Assembly: GCF_004006235.1 (NCBI RefSeq)
Contig: NZ_CP034753.1
Span: forward strand, 620,001-684,000
Length of the DNA: 64,000 bases
Direction of reading: 5' to 3'
Source of the DNA: Agromyces sp. LHK192
Lineage (GTDB): Bacteria; Actinomycetota; Actinomycetes; Actinomycetales; Microbacteriaceae
The position numbers and the translations under genes are program-made. The notes under the pieces were generated by a model, which ran no database searches, had not been told where the DNA came from, and worked only from the letters and a program-made list of their open reading frames with translations. Positions 8,735 through 16,593 of the stretch are shown here, one piece after another (positions within the stretch are counted from its first letter, which is position 1; each line of letters opens with the position of its first letter).

Positions 8735-9142
8735 CTACGGCGCGACGTACACCTTCCGCAGCGTCTCGCGCACCGTCCATACGGTCTGCATGCCGGCCTC
8801 GAGCCGCACGAGCGAACCCGGCGCGAGCTCGATCGACGGCAGCGCCGGATCGACGAACTCGACCGTCGCGTCGCCCGCCAGCACGACGAACACCTCGTCG
8901 GCCTCGACATCGCGCATCGCGCCGGGCGTCATCTCCCAGACGCCGATCGTGCGGCCGGATGCCGCATCGGGCGCGGATGCATCGAGCACCGCGTGCCCCG
9001 TCTCGGGCGCGCCGGCGACGACCTGGTCGGGCGCGACCGGTTCGTGGCGGAGTGTCAGGCCCGAGGCATCCGTCACCGCACCGGCGATGAGGCGGGTCGC
9101 GTCTGCGGGGGCATCCGTGCCGGTCGCCGTCTCATCGCTCAT
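8735..9142 (-). CDS. Cupin (DUF861-type) protein
   Basis: A 135-residue single-domain cupin. A barrel strand set with TIGVWEMTPGAMRDVEADEVFVVLAGDATVEF is followed by ELAPGSLVRLEAGMQTVWTVRETLRKVY, the (S)-ureidoglycine-aminohydrolase-like Cupin_3 pattern. Motif 1 lacks the usual histidines (ADEVFVVL with only acidic residues), so metal binding is uncertain. ATG 9142 overlaps the stop of the upstream FAD oxidoreductase gene (ATGA), so translation is coupled. Such cupins often sit next to gamma-glutamylputrescine-oxidase-like enzymes, but their function is unresolved. Confidence 0.82.
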   Translation of the reverse strand: MSDETATGTDAPADATRLIAGAVTDASGLTLRHEPVAPDQVVAGAPETGHAVLDASAPDAASGRTIGVWEMTPGAMRDVEADEVFVVLAGDATVEFVDPALPSIELAPGSLVRLEAGMQTVWTVRETLRKVYVAP

Positions 9143-10587
9143 GAATCGAACCCCAATCCCAGCGCGTCGAGCGTCTTCAGCAGCAGGTTGCGCCGGCCGC
9201 CGTTGTGATCGGCGCGGTCGAGCGACCAGCGGGTCGCGTTGATGCCGATGGATGCCGCGGGCTCGGGCGGGAACGGCAGGGGGCGCTTGCGCACCATCTC
9301 GAGCTGCGTGCGCTCGTTGTCGCGGCGCTCGAGCAGGTCGAGCATGACCTCGCCGGCGAACCGCGTCGAACCCACGCCCAGGCCGGTGAACCCGGCGGCA
9401 TAGGCGACGCGGTGGTCGCGGGCCGTGCCGAAGAACGCGGTGAACTGCGTCGAGGTGTCGATCGCGCCGGCCCACTGGTGACTGAACCGCAGCCCCGCGA
9501 GCTGCGGGAACGTCGTGAAGAAGTGGCTCGCGAGCGTGCGCCACGTCTCGGGGCGGCGCTCGTACCGTTCGCGCACCCGACGGCCGTAGTGGTAGATCGC
9601 GTCGTAGCCGCCGAACAGGATGCGGTTGTCCTTCGAGAGCCGGTAGTAGTGGAACTGGTTCGCGAGGTCGCCGATGCCCTGGCGGTCCCTCCACCCGATC
9701 GCGTCGAGCTGCGCGTCGTCCAACGGTTCGGTCATGAGCACGTAGTCGTACACCGGTACCGTCATGAGCCGGTTGCGCTTGATCAACGACGGGAACACGT
9801 TGGTCGCCAGCACCGCGCGAGCCGCGTCGACGCGGCCGCCGTCGGTGAAGACCTCGACCGCGCCCGTCGAACCCGGGGTGTCGATGCGGCGCACGGGGGA
9901 GCGCTCGAAGATCTCGACCCCGCGCTCCTCGGCTGCACGTGCGAGTTCGGCGGCGAGCCGCGCGGGGTGCAGCATGCCGCACGAGCGCCGCTCCCACAGC
10001 CCGGCGAGGTACGTCGGCGAGGCGACGGATGCCTGCACCGCGGCCTCGTCGAGGAACACCACGTCGTCGTCGCCGTGCGCCGCGGCCTCCGAGGCCATCT
10101 CCCGCAGCCACTCGACCTGGTGCGGTTCGACCGCGGGGCCCAGCTGGCCGGTGCGCTCGAACTGGAAGTCGACGCCGTACCGCGACTCGGCGGCCTCGAT
10201 CGCGTCGAGGTTCTCCATGCCGAGCCGTTCGAGCACGGGCATCTCGTCGGGCCACCGGCTCATGCCGTTCTCGAAGCCGTGCGTGAGGCTCGCCTCGCAG
10301 AACCCGCCGTTGCGGCCCGACGCGGCCCAGCCGACCCGGCGCGCCTCGACCAGCACGACATGCGCGTCGGGGTTGCGCTCCTTCGCGAGCAGTGCCGTCC
10401 AGAGGCCGGTGTAGCCGCCGCCGATCACGACGAGGTCGGCGACGATGCGACCGGTGAGCTTCGGCCGGTCGGGCCTGGCGGCGGCCGGGAGGTCGACGAT
10501 CCAGAACACGGATTCCTGCGTGCCGGCGAGCGCGTGGTCGACGACCGAGGCGGGCGGGCGACGTCGTTCGAAGACGGTGGTTCCCAC
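9139..10587 (-). CDS. FAD-dependent amine oxidoreductase (DAO/PuuB-like)
   Basis: A 482-residue D-amino-acid-oxidase-fold flavoenzyme. The FAD dinucleotide motif is ADLVVIGGGYTGLWTALLAKERNP, followed by VEARRVGWAASGRNGGF, the arrangement of gamma-glutamylputrescine oxidoreductases in which the SGRNGG loop contacts the flavin. The C-terminal FAD-closing segment is YAAGFTGLGVGSTRFAGEVMLDLL. It probably oxidises a primary or secondary amine to an aldehyde, releasing ammonia and H2O2. GTG 10587 is preceded by GGAG. It overlaps the cupin gene and is near transaminase/semialdehyde dehydrogenase genes that could process its aldehyde product. Exact amine unknown. Confidence 0.88.
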   Translation of the reverse strand: MGTTVFERRRPPASVVDHALAGTQESVFWIVDLPAAARPDRPKLTGRIVADLVVIGGGYTGLWTALLAKERNPDAHVVLVEARRVGWAASGRNGGFCEASLTHGFENGMSRWPDEMPVLERLGMENLDAIEAAESRYGVDFQFERTGQLGPAVEPHQVEWLREMASEAAAHGDDDVVFLDEAAVQASVASPTYLAGLWERRSCGMLHPARLAAELARAAEERGVEIFERSPVRRIDTPGSTGAVEVFTDGGRVDAARAVLATNVFPSLIKRNRLMTVPVYDYVLMTEPLDDAQLDAIGWRDRQGIGDLANQFHYYRLSKDNRILFGGYDAIYHYGRRVRERYERRPETWRTLASHFFTTFPQLAGLRFSHQWAGAIDTSTQFTAFFGTARDHRVAYAAGFTGLGVGSTRFAGEVMLDLLERRDNERTQLEMVRKRPLPFPPEPAASIGINATRWSLDRADHNGGRRNLLLKTLDALGLGFDS

Positions 10588-10711
10588 GGGATCACTCCGA
10601 TGCGGTTGGTGCGTCCATCCTCCCGCGCGGGTGCGAGGACGCGCCAGCCTCGGGTGTCGCGAACGGATGCCCCGGCCGGACGGGTCGTCCGGGTGTCGAA
10701 TCCCGTGACCA

Positions 10712-10770
10712 TTTCAGGACGAGACCGGTCATGCGCCCGTATGCGGACCAGCGGCGCTCTGGTCCTGAAA
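10712..10770. promoter_or_regulatory. Inverted repeat upstream of the FAD oxidoreductase gene
   Basis: TTTCAGGAC (10712-10720) is perfectly mirrored by GTCCTGAAA (10762-10770) across 41 bases. The palindrome GACCGGTC lies just inside the left arm. The site is between the 5' end of the oxidoreductase gene and the 3' end of the RamB-like gene. It could be a two-site operator, or a hairpin ending the RamB-like transcript. Confidence 0.35.
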
Positions 10771-10789
10771 AGGCGTACTGCGTGGCGGG

Positions 10790-12298
10790 TCAGGCCTGCG
10801 GCGCGTGCGCCTCCAGGAACTGGAACACCTCGGTCTGGTCGACGCCGGGGAACGTGCCGGTCGGCAGGGCCGCCAGCAGCGAGGTCGGGGTTCGGGCCGC
10901 GGGCCACGAGGCATCCGCCCACTTCTCGGCCAGCCCGGCGGGCGCCTGGCAGCACGACGGGTCGGGGCAGCGGGAGACCGCGCGGTGCGGGGTCTCGCGC
11001 CCGCGGAACCACTTGACGTGCTCGAAGGGCACGCCGACCGAGACCGAGTACTCGCCCTCCTTCGCCTTCTCGATGCGCGACGTGCACCAGAACGTTCCGG
11101 ACGACGTGTCGGTGTACTGGTACCAGGGGCTGAAGCGGTCTTCGACGTCGAAGACGGTTCGCGCGGTCCAGTTGCGGCACATGATCGTGCCCTCGATCGC
11201 GCCGAGCGCGTCGGACGGGAACTTCACGCGGTCGTTCTCGTACGCCTTGATGATCGTGCCCGACTCGTGCACCTTCACGAAGTGCACCGGGATGCCGAGG
11301 CGCGCGGTCGCGAGGTTCGTGAAGCGGTGCGCCGCCGTCTCGTACGAGACGGCGAAGTGGTCGCGCAGTTCCTCCATCGAGATGCGGCGCAGGTTCTTCG
11401 CCTCGGTGAGGTAGCGCACGGCCGCCGCCTCGGGCAGCAGGATGGCGGCCGTCAGGTAGTTCGTCTCGATGCGCTGGCGCAGGAAGTCGCCGTAGTTCTG
11501 CGGCTCCTCGTGGCCGAGCACCTGCGACGCGAGCGCCTGCAGGATCGGCGACCGCGAGTCGCGCGACGGCGACTGCGAGGTCGGCAGGTAGATGCGGCCG
11601 TGCCGCTTATCGGTCACCGACCGGGTCGAGTGCGGCAGGTCGCCGACGTAGTGCAGCGAGAACCCGAGATGCGAGGCGAGGTCGGCGACGAGCTGGTGCG
11701 AGACCGGGCCGCCCGCATAGCCGATCGCCTGCAGCAGCTCGGCCGCCTGCTGCTCGAGTTCGGGCTCGAAGTTGTCGCGTGCGCGCATCTCGGCGCGGAG
11801 GTCGGCGTTGGCGCGGCGCGCCTCCTCCGGGGTCGCGGCGCGTTCGCGGTGCAGTCGTTCGATCTCGTGGTGCAGCGCGAGGATCGTCGCGAGCGTCTGG
11901 TCGCTCATCGTCTTCGCGACGCGGAACGGCTCGAGTCCGAGCGCGTCGAAGACCGGCCCGCGCTGCGCGCGCTCGACCGCGATCTCGAGCGCGGCGCGTT
12001 CGGAGGGGGCATCCGTGCGGAGCAGTTCGTCGACGGTGGTGCCGAGCGCGAGCGCGATGGTGCGCAGCATCGACAGACGCGGCTCGCGCTTGCCGTTCTC
12101 GATCGCGCTGACCTGCGAGGGGGCGCGGTCGATCGCCTGGGCGAGGGCGCCGAGCGTCATGCCGCGGGCCGTTCGCCGCTCGCGGATGCGACGGCCGAGG
12201 GTGAGCGCGTCGACGTGGCCCGAGTCATCCGGGCCGTCGGCGGACGCGGCGAGCGCGGCCGCCAGCGAGGCGGCGCGGGTCGGATCGGCGGTGACCAT
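10790..12298 (-). CDS. ramB: RamB/ScfR-type XRE-family regulator of acetate and acyl-CoA metabolism
   Basis: A 502-residue regulator. Residues about 32-86 are an XRE helix-turn-helix (LGRRIRERRTARGMTLGALAQAIDRAPSQ onwards). A long helical section and an ImmA/IrrE-like domain follow, without an HExxH zinc motif (LASQVLGHEEPQNYGDFL in its place). A C-terminal DUF2083-type domain contains Cys-rich RCPDPSCCQAP. This is the architecture of RamB of Corynebacterium and mycobacteria and ScfR of Streptomyces, which sense acyl-CoA status and control isocitrate lyase and malate synthase. Those target genes lie 9 kb away, with a matching palindrome upstream. ATG 12298 starts just before the HTH domain. 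Confidence 0.88.
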   Translation of the reverse strand: MVTADPTRAASLAAALAASADGPDDSGHVDALTLGRRIRERRTARGMTLGALAQAIDRAPSQVSAIENGKREPRLSMLRTIALALGTTVDELLRTDAPSERAALEIAVERAQRGPVFDALGLEPFRVAKTMSDQTLATILALHHEIERLHRERAATPEEARRANADLRAEMRARDNFEPELEQQAAELLQAIGYAGGPVSHQLVADLASHLGFSLHYVGDLPHSTRSVTDKRHGRIYLPTSQSPSRDSRSPILQALASQVLGHEEPQNYGDFLRQRIETNYLTAAILLPEAAAVRYLTEAKNLRRISMEELRDHFAVSYETAAHRFTNLATARLGIPVHFVKVHESGTIIKAYENDRVKFPSDALGAIEGTIMCRNWTARTVFDVEDRFSPWYQYTDTSSGTFWCTSRIEKAKEGEYSVSVGVPFEHVKWFRGRETPHRAVSRCPDPSCCQAPAGLAEKWADASWPAARTPTSLLAALPTGTFPGVDQTEVFQFLEAHAPQA

Positions 12299-12336
12299 GC
12301 CTCGATGCTCACACGCGGGAGCGGATGCCGCAAACG

Positions 12337-12354
12337 GAACAACATCGGAAGTTC
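12337..12354. promoter_or_regulatory. Candidate RamB-type operator upstream of the RamB-like gene
   Basis: GAACAACATCGGAAGTTC is a 7-4-7 imperfect palindrome lying 39-56 bases upstream of the regulator start. The same geometry and half-site (GAACTTC) appear upstream of aceA at 20866. Autoregulation is inferred from this shared motif. Confidence 0.45.
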
Positions 12355-12410
12355 TGTGTTTCGAGGCCGGATCCCGTCGATGCGACCCGGTCTCCGCAGT
12401 GTACCCGCAT

Positions 12411-12428
12411 GAAGAGTCCGGATACTTC
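12411..12428. promoter_or_regulatory. 18-bp pseudo-palindrome in the ramB/dcu divergent region
   Basis: GAAGAGTCCGGATACTTC is nearly self-complementary (GAAG/CTTC outer, TCCGGA centre). It lies about 135 bases before the dicarboxylate transporter start and about 113 before the regulator start. Possible operator for an unknown factor. Confidence 0.3.
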
Positions 12429-12562
12429 TCCAGCTCGACCGTTGCCTCAGGTCGGCCTGCTGGCCGCCAGTCATCTCGCCCGGGTGACTTTCGCGGTGCT
12501 GCTCGCCCCGCGACTGAGCCCGGCGATATGGTGAGCGAAGGATCGCGTGCTGGGGGGTCGCC

Positions 12563-14032
12563 GTGGACATCTTCGTCGTCGTGCTGCAGGCCGTCGTGGT
12601 CATCGGGGCCATCGTGATGGGCGTCCGGACCGGCGGCCTCGGGCTCGGGCTCTGGGGCGTCGTCGGCACGGCCATCCTGGTGTTCGGCTTCCAGTTGCCG
12701 CCGGGCTCGATCCCCATCGACGCGTTCTTCATCATCATCGCCGTGATCACCGCGTCCTCGGCGATGCAGGCCGCGGGCGGCATCGACTACCTCGTCGCGA
12801 TCGCGTCGAAGATCATCCAGGCCAACCCCAAGCGCCTCACCTACGTCGCCCCGCTCGTCGCGTTCGTCTTCACGCTGCTGGCAGGCACGTCGAACATCTA
12901 CTTCGCGCTCATCCCGATCATCTACGAGACGGCGTACCGCAACGGCCAGCGCCCCGAGCGCGCCCTCGCGTCGTCGACGGTGACCTCGGCACTCGGCATC
13001 ACCTCGAGCCCGGTGTCGGCCGCGATGGCGGCGTACCTCGTGCTCATGGACGGCACCGGCTACGGCCTGCCGCAGATCCTCGCGATCACGATCCCCGCCG
13101 CCGTCGTCGCGTGCATCGTGACGTCGCTCGTGCAGCAGCGCCTCGGCAAGGAGCTCGTCGACGACCCGGTGTTCCGCAAGCGCGTCGCCGACGGCGCGGT
13201 CGAGGTTCCGGCCGTGCTCAAGGACCGGTACGCGGTGGCGACCGGAGCCGTCGCGACCGGGTCCGGCGGCGCGGGTGCACCGTCGAGCGGCGGGGCGGAT
13301 GCCTCGGGCCGGCCTGCCCCGGCTGGGTCGGATGCCGCCGACGCCCGCCCCGCGCGCATCGAGCACCCGGTGCCGAAGGGGGGAGCCACGTCGGCGTGGA
13401 TCTTCCTGAGCGGTACGTTCCTCATCGTGCTGTTCGGCCTGTTCTCGGGCCTGCGGCCGTCGTTCCCGAACGAGGACGGCGACCTCGAGCCGATCGGCAT
13501 GGCGACGATCATCGAGATGGTGATGTTCACCGTCGCGCTCGCGATCATCCTCGTCCGCAAGGTGAAGCCGTCCTCGGTGGTCGATCAGCCGCTGCTCAAG
13601 GCCGGCTTCGTCGCCGCCGTCGCGCTGTTCGGCATCGCCTGGATGGCCGACACGTTCATCTCCGCCAACGAGGAGACGATCATCGCGCCGCTCGGCGACT
13701 TCATCGAGCAGCAGCCGATCCTGCTCGCGGTCGCGCTCTTCGTCGTCGCGGGACTCACCACGAGCCAGTCCGCCACCACGAACACGCTCGTGCCGATCGC
13801 GCTCGCCGCGGGTCTCGCGCCGGGCGTCATCACCGCGATGTGGCCGTCACTCGTGGGCGTCTGGCTGTTCCCCGCCAACGGCTCGCAGATCGCCGCCGTC
13901 GAGACCGACCTCACGGGCTCGACGAAGCTCACGCAGGTGCCGGTGTGGCACTCGTTCACCATCCCGATGCTCGTCTCGTGGGTGTCCGTGGTCGCCGCGG
14001 GCCTGCTCATGCAGCTGATCATCCCGGTGTGA
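12563..14032 (+). CDS. DcuA/DcuB-family C4-dicarboxylate transporter
   Basis: A 489-residue polytopic membrane protein with about ten to twelve hydrophobic segments. The N-terminal pattern (MQAAGGIDYLVAIASKII, TYVAPLVAFVFTLLAGTSNIYFALIPIIYE, GITSSPVSAAMAAYLVLM) matches DcuA/DcuB, which exchange or take up succinate, fumarate, malate and aspartate. The C-terminal half has TTSQSATTNTLVPIALAAG. A Gly/Ala/Pro-rich cytoplasmic loop (13240-13380) is longer than usual. GTG 12563 is preceded by GGGGGG. It lies 13 bases before an M20 peptidase gene with a strong SD, so the pair probably forms an operon. Dicarboxylate import fits the neighbouring acetate/glyoxylate regulator, but the M20 partner could suggest another substrate. 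Confidence 0.85.
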   Translation: MDIFVVVLQAVVVIGAIVMGVRTGGLGLGLWGVVGTAILVFGFQLPPGSIPIDAFFIIIAVITASSAMQAAGGIDYLVAIASKIIQANPKRLTYVAPLVAFVFTLLAGTSNIYFALIPIIYETAYRNGQRPERALASSTVTSALGITSSPVSAAMAAYLVLMDGTGYGLPQILAITIPAAVVACIVTSLVQQRLGKELVDDPVFRKRVADGAVEVPAVLKDRYAVATGAVATGSGGAGAPSSGGADASGRPAPAGSDAADARPARIEHPVPKGGATSAWIFLSGTFLIVLFGLFSGLRPSFPNEDGDLEPIGMATIIEMVMFTVALAIILVRKVKPSSVVDQPLLKAGFVAAVALFGIAWMADTFISANEETIIAPLGDFIEQQPILLAVALFVVAGLTTSQSATTNTLVPIALAAGLAPGVITAMWPSLVGVWLFPANGSQIAAVETDLTGSTKLTQVPVWHSFTIPMLVSWVSVVAAGLLMQLIIPV

Positions 14033-14045
14033 TCAAGGAGGAACC

Positions 14046-15398
14046 ATGTCGGAGTCCGACGACCTGAAGTCCGCCGCCGCGGCGCTGATGCCCGAGGTGC
14101 TCGAGCGCCACGCGGCGCTCGTGCGCATCCCGTCGGTCGCATTCCCCGGATTCGACCCGGCGCCCGTCCACGAGATGGGGCAGGCCGTCGTCGATCTGTT
14201 CACGGATGCCGGCGCCGACGGCGTGAGGCTCCTCGACGTGCCCGACGGCTACCCGTGCGTCTACGCCGACCTGCCCGGCCCCGAGGGCTCGCCGACCGTG
14301 TTGCTCTACGCGCACTACGACGTGCAGCCGGCACCCGAGTCGCAGGGCTGGTCGACCGACCCCTGGGAGCCCGTCACGAAGGAGGATGGACGCATCTACG
14401 GGCGAGGGTCGGCCGACGACAAGTCGGGCCTGGCGATCCACTTCGGCACGCTGAAGCTCCTCGGCGCCGACCGGCCGTGCCGGATCAAGATCCTCGTCGA
14501 GGGCGAGGAGGAGACGATCTCGCACCTCGAGCCCTTCGTCGAGGCGAACCCCGAGCTGTTCGCGGCCGATGCCTTCGTGATCGGCGACATCGGCGGTCAG
14601 GCCGCGGGCCGGCCCGGGCTGACGACCGCGCTGCGCGGCGATGTCGCCTGCACGGTGACGGTGCGCACGCTGGAGTTCCCCGTGCACTCCGGCGAGTTCG
14701 GCGGCGCGGCGCCCGATGCGATGACCGCCATGATCCGCATCCTCGACTCGCTGCACGACGAACACGGCGACACCGTGATCCCGGGCGTACCGAGCGGCAC
14801 CTGGGACGGCGCCGACATGGACGAGGACGTCTACCGCGGCGGTTCCGCCATCCTGCCGGGCGTGGAGTTCCTCGGCACCGGCTCGCTGTCCGACCGCATC
14901 TGGGCGAAGCCCTCGGTCACCGTGCTCGGCATGGACCTGCCGAACACGACCGAGGCGTCGAACGTCCTGTTGCCGCAGGTGACGGCCAAGCTGTCGATGC
15001 GCATCATCCCCGGCGTGGACGCCGAGGAGCAGCTCAACCTGCTCATGGACTTCCTGCGGTCGCACCGGCCATGGAATTGCGAGGTCACCGTCGAGAAGGT
15101 CAAGACGGGGTATCCGTTCCACGTCGACGAGTCCCACCCGGCGATCGTCGCCGGCGAGGACGCGCTCACCGACGCCTACGGGGTCGAGGTCGAGAAGATC
15201 GGCAGCGGAGCGTCGATCCCGCTCGTCGCGTCGCTCAAGAAGGTGTCCCCGGATGCCGCGATCCTGCTCTGGGGGGCAGAGGACACGGCGAAGTCGCGCA
15301 TCCACGCGTCGGACGAGTCGGTCGACCCGGGAGAGATCGAACGGATGATCGCGGCGCAGGTCGGGTTCATCCGCAGGTTCGCAGCGGCCGAGGCGTAG
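14046..15398 (+). CDS. M20-family metallopeptidase (dipeptidase)
   Basis: A 450-residue M20 zinc peptidase of the dipeptidase/carnosinase-like group. The dinuclear metal site is visible: His and Asp in YAHYDVQP, bridging Asp in YGRGSADDKSG, the Glu pair in EGEEETISHL, Asp in VIGDIGG and the late His in SRIHASDESVD. The lid domain (about 190-310) is present and includes FPVHSGEFGGAAPD. ATG 14046 follows AAGGAGG. It is coupled to the Dcu-like transporter upstream. Likely cytosolic, cleaving small peptides or N-acyl amino acids; the substrate is not readable from the sequence. Confidence 0.92.
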   Translation: MSESDDLKSAAAALMPEVLERHAALVRIPSVAFPGFDPAPVHEMGQAVVDLFTDAGADGVRLLDVPDGYPCVYADLPGPEGSPTVLLYAHYDVQPAPESQGWSTDPWEPVTKEDGRIYGRGSADDKSGLAIHFGTLKLLGADRPCRIKILVEGEEETISHLEPFVEANPELFAADAFVIGDIGGQAAGRPGLTTALRGDVACTVTVRTLEFPVHSGEFGGAAPDAMTAMIRILDSLHDEHGDTVIPGVPSGTWDGADMDEDVYRGGSAILPGVEFLGTGSLSDRIWAKPSVTVLGMDLPNTTEASNVLLPQVTAKLSMRIIPGVDAEEQLNLLMDFLRSHRPWNCEVTVEKVKTGYPFHVDESHPAIVAGEDALTDAYGVEVEKIGSGASIPLVASLKKVSPDAAILLWGAEDTAKSRIHASDESVDPGEIERMIAAQVGFIRRFAAAEA

Positions 15399-15504
15399 GC
15401 GGCGCGCGCGGGGAGCGCTCCCCATTTCCCGAAGGGGAGGATCCTTGGTTGGATGTTCCGGGGGGTCGGTTCCGGCCTCGGAACACGTGAAGGGGAATCT
15501 CCGC

Positions 15505-15993
15505 ATGTCTGCACTCCGCCGAATCGGCGCCGTCTCGTCCGCTGCGATCGCACTCCTGCTCCTCAGCGGGTGCACCGGGGCCGCCGAACCTACCGCCGAG
15601 TCGTCGAACGCCGCGACGAAGGCGCCCGCGACGAGCGAGGCCCCCGATGCCGAGGGCGGGTCGGACGGCACCGGCCAGGCCGTCGCCGAGGCGTGCGCGG
15701 GCATCCAGGCGGCCGTCGCCGACGTCGCGTCGGTCGACACCAGCGACCCGGCCGCGGCGCTCGAGGCGCTCCGGGGCGCCTCGGCGTCGGTGACCGAGGC
15801 TGCGGCGGCCGTCGAGAACGCCGAGGTCAAGCCCGCGGCCGACGCCGCCGCCACCGCGCTCGGCGACTACGTGGTGTTCCTCGACGGCGTGATGGCCGAC
15901 CCGGCGAACGCCGACATGAACGCGATGAGCGAGCAGATCACCGCGCTGCAGACGAGCATCACCGACCTCGGCACGGTCTGCGCCGCCGGCTGA
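15505..15993 (+). CDS. Small secreted lipoprotein of unknown function
   Basis: A 162-residue protein with a lipoprotein signal peptide (SALRRIGAVSSAAIALLLLSGC, lipobox LLSGC). An acidic Ala/Glu/Thr-rich linker and a predicted all-helical Ala-rich domain containing two Cys (EACAGIQAAV and LGTVCAAG) follow. The two cysteines could form a disulfide closing a helical bundle. ATG 15505 is chosen over an earlier in-frame start because the signal peptide begins there and AGGGGA lies upstream. It stands alone between the M20 gene and a convergent VOC gene. No recognised family. Confidence 0.75.
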   Translation: MSALRRIGAVSSAAIALLLLSGCTGAAEPTAESSNAATKAPATSEAPDAEGGSDGTGQAVAEACAGIQAAVADVASVDTSDPAAALEALRGASASVTEAAAAVENAEVKPAADAAATALGDYVVFLDGVMADPANADMNAMSEQITALQTSITDLGTVCAAG

Positions 15994-16004
15994 GCCAGGC
16001 ATGC

Positions 16005-16034
16005 TCGGCGCCCGGTCTCAGGATCGGGCGCCGA
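16005..16034. terminator. Bidirectional hairpin between convergent genes
   Basis: TCGGCGCCCG (16005-16014) pairs perfectly with CGGGCGCCGA (16025-16034) around a 10-base loop. It follows the lipoprotein stop by 11 bases and covers the last codons of the convergent VOC gene. There is no U-tract, as is usual in high-GC actinobacteria. Confidence 0.55.
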
Positions 16035-16464
16035 CCTGCTCCAGGTAGTGCACGTTCGTCATGATGCCGAGTGCGTTGCCGAACGGGTCGACCACCGAGG
16101 CCGTGACGAAGCCGGGCCCGCGCTCGGTGATCGGATCCAGCGGGGTGGCGCCGAGTTCGAGGAGGCGGGCGAGCGATCCGGCGAGGTCGTCGACATACCA
16201 GTGGATGACCGGACCGGCCGTCGCGGCTCCGCCACCGTTCGGCGCGTCGTCGCCGGGCGCGGCCATGCCGGCCGGTGCGAACCGGCGGTCGACGAACCCG
16301 AGCTCCTGTTCGAGGTCGCCGATGCGGAACTCGACGTAGGCGTTCCGCCCGTCGGGTCCGGCGGTGTGGAAGTACGGTTCGATGCCGAGCACCTCCGCGT
16401 ACCACGCGGCGGTGGCGTCGGGGTCCTCGACGTACAGGTTGACGGTGGCGATGCCTCGCAGCAT
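16018..16464 (-). CDS. VOC-family protein
   Basis: A 148-residue glyoxalase-fold protein opening ATVNLYVEDPDATAAWYAEVLGIEPYF. It has a long disordered Gly/Ala loop in the middle (GMAAPGDDAPNGGG) and the second beta-alpha module HWYVDDLAGSLARLLELG, ending VVDPFGNALGIMTN. ATG 16464 follows GAGGAG. It is divergent from a WYL-domain regulator, with a palindrome between them, so it is probably the regulator's target. Substrate unknown. Confidence 0.83.
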   Translation of the reverse strand: MLRGIATVNLYVEDPDATAAWYAEVLGIEPYFHTAGPDGRNAYVEFRIGDLEQELGFVDRRFAPAGMAAPGDDAPNGGGAATAGPVIHWYVDDLAGSLARLLELGATPLDPITERGPGFVTASVVDPFGNALGIMTNVHYLEQVGARS

Positions 16465-16548
16465 GGGCTCCTCTTCTCGTGGTCGTTCTCATGGTCGGCT
16501 GAGCCGGCCGGACGGGCGCTCATCGCCCGATGCATCCATGATCGAACG

Positions 16549-16567
16549 CAGAAGTGCTCACCTTCTG
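16549..16567. promoter_or_regulatory. Palindrome in the VOC/WYL divergent region
   Basis: CAGAAG-N7-CTTCTG is a perfect 6-bp inverted repeat 27 bases before the WYL regulator start and about 85 bases from the VOC gene start. Candidate operator of the regulator. Confidence 0.4.
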
Positions 16568-16593
16568 ACAACTTTTCAGCGGAGAATGGGATC

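Noticed and set aside
10790..13366. An 858-codon minus-strand frame containing the RamB-like regulator
   Set aside because: Only the last 502 codons look like a protein; the upstream part overlaps the dicarboxylate transporter antisense, and ATG 12298 begins the regulator.
15410..15423. GGGGAGCGCTCCCC as a terminator after the M20 gene
   Set aside because: A perfect palindrome but with no loop and no T-run; too weak to call, though it could still be a hairpin end.
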